A stretch of DNA of 64,000 nt from Azospirillum sp. SYSU D00513 (GTDB lineage: Bacteria > Pseudomonadota > Alphaproteobacteria > Azospirillales > Azospirillaceae), in contig NZ_JAFIQV010000005.1 in the NCBI RefSeq assembly GCF_017356015.1, forward strand, positions 62,001-126,000, read 5' to 3'. Every line of letters begins with the position of its first letter. The stretch's first letter is position 1. Made by a program: the position numbers and the translations under genes. The notes under the pieces were generated by a model. The model saw nothing but the letters and a program-made list of their open reading frames with translations, was not told the origin of the DNA and did not search any database. This document shows positions 61,459 through 64,000 of the stretch, one piece after another.

Positions 61459-62034
61459 ATGAACCAGTATCTTCGACTGCTGACGGAAGCCGGCCCGCTC
61501 GCCGCCTTCTTCATCGCCAACGCGCAGGGCGGGATCATGGTCGGCACGGCCGTCTTCATGGTGGCCATCCTGGCGGCGGTTCTCGTCTCCTGGCGCATGG
61601 AGCGCAAGGTGCCGATCATGCCCGTGGTCGGGGCCGGCTTCGTGCTGCTGTTCGGCGGGCTGACCCTGTGGCTCCAGGATGACCTGTTCATCAAAATCAA
61701 GCCGACGCTGGTGAACCTGCTCTTCGCCGCCGTGCTGTTCGTGTCCTACGCCATGCGCCGCAACGTCATGAAGCGGCTGCTCGGCACGGTGCTGAGCCTG
61801 ACGGACGAGGGCTGGCGCATCCTCAGCCTGCGCTGGGCCTTCTTCTTCCTGCTGCTGGCGGTGCTGAACGAGATCGTCTGGCGCAGCATGGACACCGACG
61901 CCTGGGTGAACTTCAAGGTCTTCGGCATCATGCCGCTGACGCTGGTCTTCAGCGCCTTCCAGACGCCCGTGATCCTGCGCCACCAGATCCCGGAGGAGGG
62001 CGCGGCCTCCACCGACAAGACCGCGGCCCCCTGA
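61459..62034 (+). CDS. yciB: YciB/IspZ-type septation-related membrane protein
   Basis: A 191-residue integral membrane protein with about five helices (PLAAFFIANAQGGIMVGTAVFMVAILAAVLVSW onward). KIKPTLVNLLFAAVLF and the conserved NEIVWRSMDTDAWVNFKVFG identify the YciB/intracellular septation protein A family, involved in cell envelope growth. ATG 61459 is the family start. In alphaproteobacteria it often follows ftsY directly; here amn and a REP-like doublet lie between. Confidence 0.9.
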   Translation: MNQYLRLLTEAGPLAAFFIANAQGGIMVGTAVFMVAILAAVLVSWRMERKVPIMPVVGAGFVLLFGGLTLWLQDDLFIKIKPTLVNLLFAAVLFVSYAMRRNVMKRLLGTVLSLTDEGWRILSLRWAFFFLLLAVLNEIVWRSMDTDAWVNFKVFGIMPLTLVFSAFQTPVILRHQIPEEGAASTDKTAAP

Positions 62035-62076
62035 TCCCCTTCCCTTCCCGCCCGAACCACCGCCGGAGCCCCGCAG

Positions 62077-62994
62077 ATGACGGACGCCTACCCCCGCGAC
62101 ATGATCGGCTACGGAGCCGAGCCGCCGCACGCCAACTGGCCGGGCGGGGCGCGGGTGGCGGTGCAGTTCGTGGTCAATTACGAGGAGGGCGGCGAGAACA
62201 ACGTGCTGCACGGCGACGCCGCCTCGGAAGCCTTCCTGTCGGAGATCGTCGGCGCCCAGCCCATCCAGGGCATGCGGCACATGAACATGGAGTCGATCTA
62301 CGAGTACGGCTCGCGCGCCGGCTTCTGGCGGCTGCACCGCATGTTCACCGAGCGCGGCATGCCGGTCACCGTCTACGGCGTCGCCATGGCGCTGGAGCGC
62401 AACCCCGACGCCGTCGCCGCCATGAAGGCCGCGGGCTGGGAGATCGCCACCCACGGCTGGCGCTGGATCGACTATCAGCACCGGTCGGCCGAGGAGGAGC
62501 GCGAGCACATGCTGCGCGCCATCGAGGTGCACACCCGCGTGACGGGGGAGCGGCCGCTCGGCTGGTATCTCGGCCGTTGCAGCCCGAACACCTGGCGGCT
62601 GGTGGCCGAGGAGGGCGGCTTCGTCTACAACGCCGACTCCTACGCCGACGACCTGCCCTATTGGGACGACCGCCACGGCCGCCCGCAGCTGATCGTGCCC
62701 TACACGCTCGACGCCAACGACATGCGCTTCGCGACGAACCAGGGCTTCAACACGGGCGAGCACTTCTTCAGCTACCTCAAGGACAGCTTCGATGTGCTCT
62801 ACGCGGAGGGCGCGGAGCGACCGAGGATGATGTCGGTCGGGCTGCACTGCCGCCTTGTCGGGCGGCCGGGCCGCGCGGCGGCACTCGCCCGCTTCCTCGA
62901 TTACGTGCGGGGCCATGACAGGGTGTGGGTCACCACCCGGCTCGACATCGCCCGGCACTGGATCGCCGAGCATCCCTATCGCGGGGATCGATAA
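62077..62994 (+). CDS. puuE: Allantoinase PuuE (polysaccharide-deacetylase fold)
   Basis: A metal-independent or metal-dependent allantoinase of the PuuE type, opening allantoin in purine breakdown. The 305-residue protein has the NodB-fold motifs [28 protein letters not shown] and a late [12 protein letters not shown], with [16 protein letters not shown] and [11 protein letters not shown] between. The fit to PuuE (E...HGD, GWRW) is good. Other ureide genes are not visible here. Confidence 0.88.
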   Translation: MTDAYPRDMIGYGAEPPHANWPGGARVAVQFVVNYEEGGENNVLHGDAASEAFLSEIVGAQPIQGMRHMNMESIYEYGSRAGFWRLHRMFTERGMPVTVYGVAMALERNPDAVAAMKAAGWEIATHGWRWIDYQHRSAEEEREHMLRAIEVHTRVTGERPLGWYLGRCSPNTWRLVAEEGGFVYNADSYADDLPYWDDRHGRPQLIVPYTLDANDMRFATNQGFNTGEHFFSYLKDSFDVLYAEGAERPRMMSVGLHCRLVGRPGRAAALARFLDYVRGHDRVWVTTRLDIARHWIAEHPYRGDR

Positions 62995-63095
62995 CGAAAC
63001 GGCGGGAGTGGAGGATTTGCCCCGGCGCTCTTGCCCGGCACGCCCCCTCGCCTCACATAGACAACGGCAGTAAAAACAAGGGAAACCTTACGGAT

Positions 63096-63368
63096 ATGGG
63101 CAGCTTCAGCATCTGGCATTGGATCATCGTTCTCGTCATCATCCTGCTCCTGTTCGGGGCCGGGAAGCTGCCGTCGGTCATGGGCGATCTCGCCAAGGGC
63201 GTGAAGGCCTTCAAGTCCGGCATGAAGGACGATGAGGACGACAAGCCCGCCCCGGCCGCCTCGACGACCACCATCCAGCATGAGGTGCCGCCGGCCGCTC
63301 CCCGTCCGGGTGCCGCACCCGGTGTCTCCGAGGCCCCGCGCCAGCCGGGCCCGCCTCCGCAGGGCTGA
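63096..63368 (+). CDS. tatA: Twin-arginine translocation protein TatA
   Basis: A 90-residue pore-forming subunit. It has the N-terminal helix [28 protein letters not shown] with the hinge FGAGKLP, the amphipathic helix [17 protein letters not shown] and a disordered proline-rich tail. ATG 63096 follows AAGGGAAA. A strong hairpin follows at 63391-63426, so tatB and tatC are not part of this unit; the next gene is unrelated. Confidence 0.93.
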   Translation: MGSFSIWHWIIVLVIILLLFGAGKLPSVMGDLAKGVKAFKSGMKDDEDDKPAPAASTTTIQHEVPPAAPRPGAAPGVSEAPRQPGPPPQG

Positions 63369-63390
63369 ACCCCACGGACCTGAGCCCGCA

Positions 63391-63426
63391 GGACCGGCGC
63401 CCGATCTTTCTCACGGGCGCCGGTCC
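63391..63426. terminator. Strong hairpin after tatA
   Basis: A perfect 13-bp stem GGACCGGCGCCCG / CGGGCGCCGGTCC with a 10-base loop lies 22 bp after the tatA stop. A weak TTTT appears about 10 bases later. It is likely a terminator. Confidence 0.75.
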
Positions 63427-63467
63427 GCATGCGGGTTTTAACCCTGTGGAATTTACGGTAGAAAGAG

Positions 63468-63483
63468 CGGGAATCGATTCCCG
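63468..63483. promoter_or_regulatory. Perfect 16-bp palindrome
   Basis: CGGGAATCGATTCCCG lies 73 bp upstream of the GTG start of the last gene, in the promoter zone. It may be an operator. Nothing else nearby shares it. Confidence 0.5.
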
Positions 63484-63555
63484 AGGCCCCGGCGCGCGTC
63501 CATTGCGCGGGCGGGCCTTCTCCTCCCCGCCGACCTTTTGGATGTTCCCCCCGCC

Positions 63556-64000
63556 GTGAGCGTCAAGGACAAGCACAAGACCCCCGGCCGGCGGCCCGCC
63601 GGAACCGCTTCCACCGGAACGGAGCCCGCCGAGGCCAGCCGCGAGGACATCGCGAAGCTCCTGCGCGCGCTGAACGACGACCTGCCGCCGAACGCGGCCG
63701 ACGATCACGGCGCCGACCCGCTGGACGACGACGCGCTGGACGATGGGCCGGAGAGGAAGGCGGACCGCCGCCTGCCGCTCGGCATGATCGCCGCCGCCCT
63801 GGTCGCGGCGGCCGGCGTGGGCTTCGCGGTCGTGATGCTGGATGGCCGGGGCGGCGAGGATGCGTCCTCCGTCGCCGAGGCGCCGCAGGTGATGGACGAG
63901 GGCAGTCAGAGTGGGGGCAACCAGGGTGGCGGGCCGCAGGCGCTGATCGCCCGCCCCGATCTCGCCCCGTCCGACCCGGCCGCACCCGCCGTCCTGGCGC
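63556..64000 (+). CDS. Membrane-anchored protein of unknown function (truncated by window end)
   Basis: 148 codons are visible, running off the right edge. The N-terminus is polar and acidic (VKDKHKTPGRRPAG, then DDLPPNAADDHG and DDDALDD). One transmembrane helix follows at residues about 78-95 (LGMIAAALVAAAGVGFAVVML), then an Ala/Pro/Gly-rich segment. This layout fits a cytoplasmic tail, inner-membrane anchor and periplasmic domain, as in SPOR- or anti-sigma-type proteins, but the C-terminal domain is not visible. GTG 63556 is the best start; the ribosome site is weak. Confidence 0.6.
   Translation, partial: MSVKDKHKTPGRRPAGTASTGTEPAEASREDIAKLLRALNDDLPPNAADDHGADPLDDDALDDGPERKADRRLPLGMIAAALVAAAGVGFAVVMLDGRGGEDASSVAEAPQVMDEGSQSGGNQGGGPQALIARPDLAPSDPAAPAVLA

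Overview
The window is about 64 kb of very G+C-rich DNA from an alphaproteobacterium, most likely a member of the Rhodospirillales close to Azospirillum. This is inferred, not proven. The evidence is codon use, the typical alphaproteobacterial gene orders rpmH-rnpA-yidD-yidC-engB-argB, aroK-aroB next to xerD and accA, and bolA/DnaJ-like/cobS/cobT, and a TTAA-N7-TTAA CtrA-type box. No rRNA, credible tRNA, CRISPR array, transposase or phage gene was seen.

Region 1 (1-15168) is a surface polysaccharide locus. It has the end of a membrane protein that is probably a flippase, a nucleotide-sugar dehydrogenase, an epimerase, GDP-L-fucose synthase, three GT4-type and two GT2-type glycosyltransferases, a Wzy-like polymerase, an odd AlgX-like secreted protein and a divergent secreted beta-helix protein. 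Region 2 (15169-21489) is the housekeeping rpmH to argB block, opened by a near-consensus sigma-70 promoter, followed by a CorA-type transporter. Region 3 (21491-29445) holds a DUF433/PIN toxin-antitoxin pair with a palindromic operator candidate, a MAPEG protein, accA, a DMT exporter, xerD, a 47-residue membrane protein, aroK, aroB and a DUF2889 gene.

Region 4 (29592-34727) carries a ribbon-helix-helix protein, bolA and the cobS/cobT cobaltochelatase genes, with an AbrB-type gene between them. Region 5 (34818-40223) is built around ferric iron uptake. The binding protein and the permease lie on opposite strands, and each has almost the same 15-bp Fur-like palindrome upstream. Region 6 (40467-45849) has a second polysaccharide pair (flippase and CDP-glycerol glycerophosphotransferase-like enzyme), small membrane proteins and a second ribbon-helix-helix gene.

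Region 7 (about 45850-49710) is the stand-out. It is an island of much lower G+C inserted beside zapE, with a DMT exporter, a PAS/LuxR-like regulator, a protein with six GAGCF repeats behind a GRDP-like domain, and a third ribbon-helix-helix gene. The repeat protein looks like a multi-core precursor peptide or a repetitive cysteine protein of unknown function, and is the best candidate for an undescribed system.

Region 8 (49711-64000) is mostly housekeeping: zapE, pdxY, a CoA-ester lyase, a KGG stress protein, leuD-leuB, gtrA, dapF-mtaB, ftsY-amn-yciB, puuE and tatA, then a truncated membrane-anchored protein. Intergenic regions across the window repeatedly hold short tandem repeats of 12-18 bp. 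There is also a pair of ~110-bp dispersed elements in opposite orientation and one inverted REP-like doublet.
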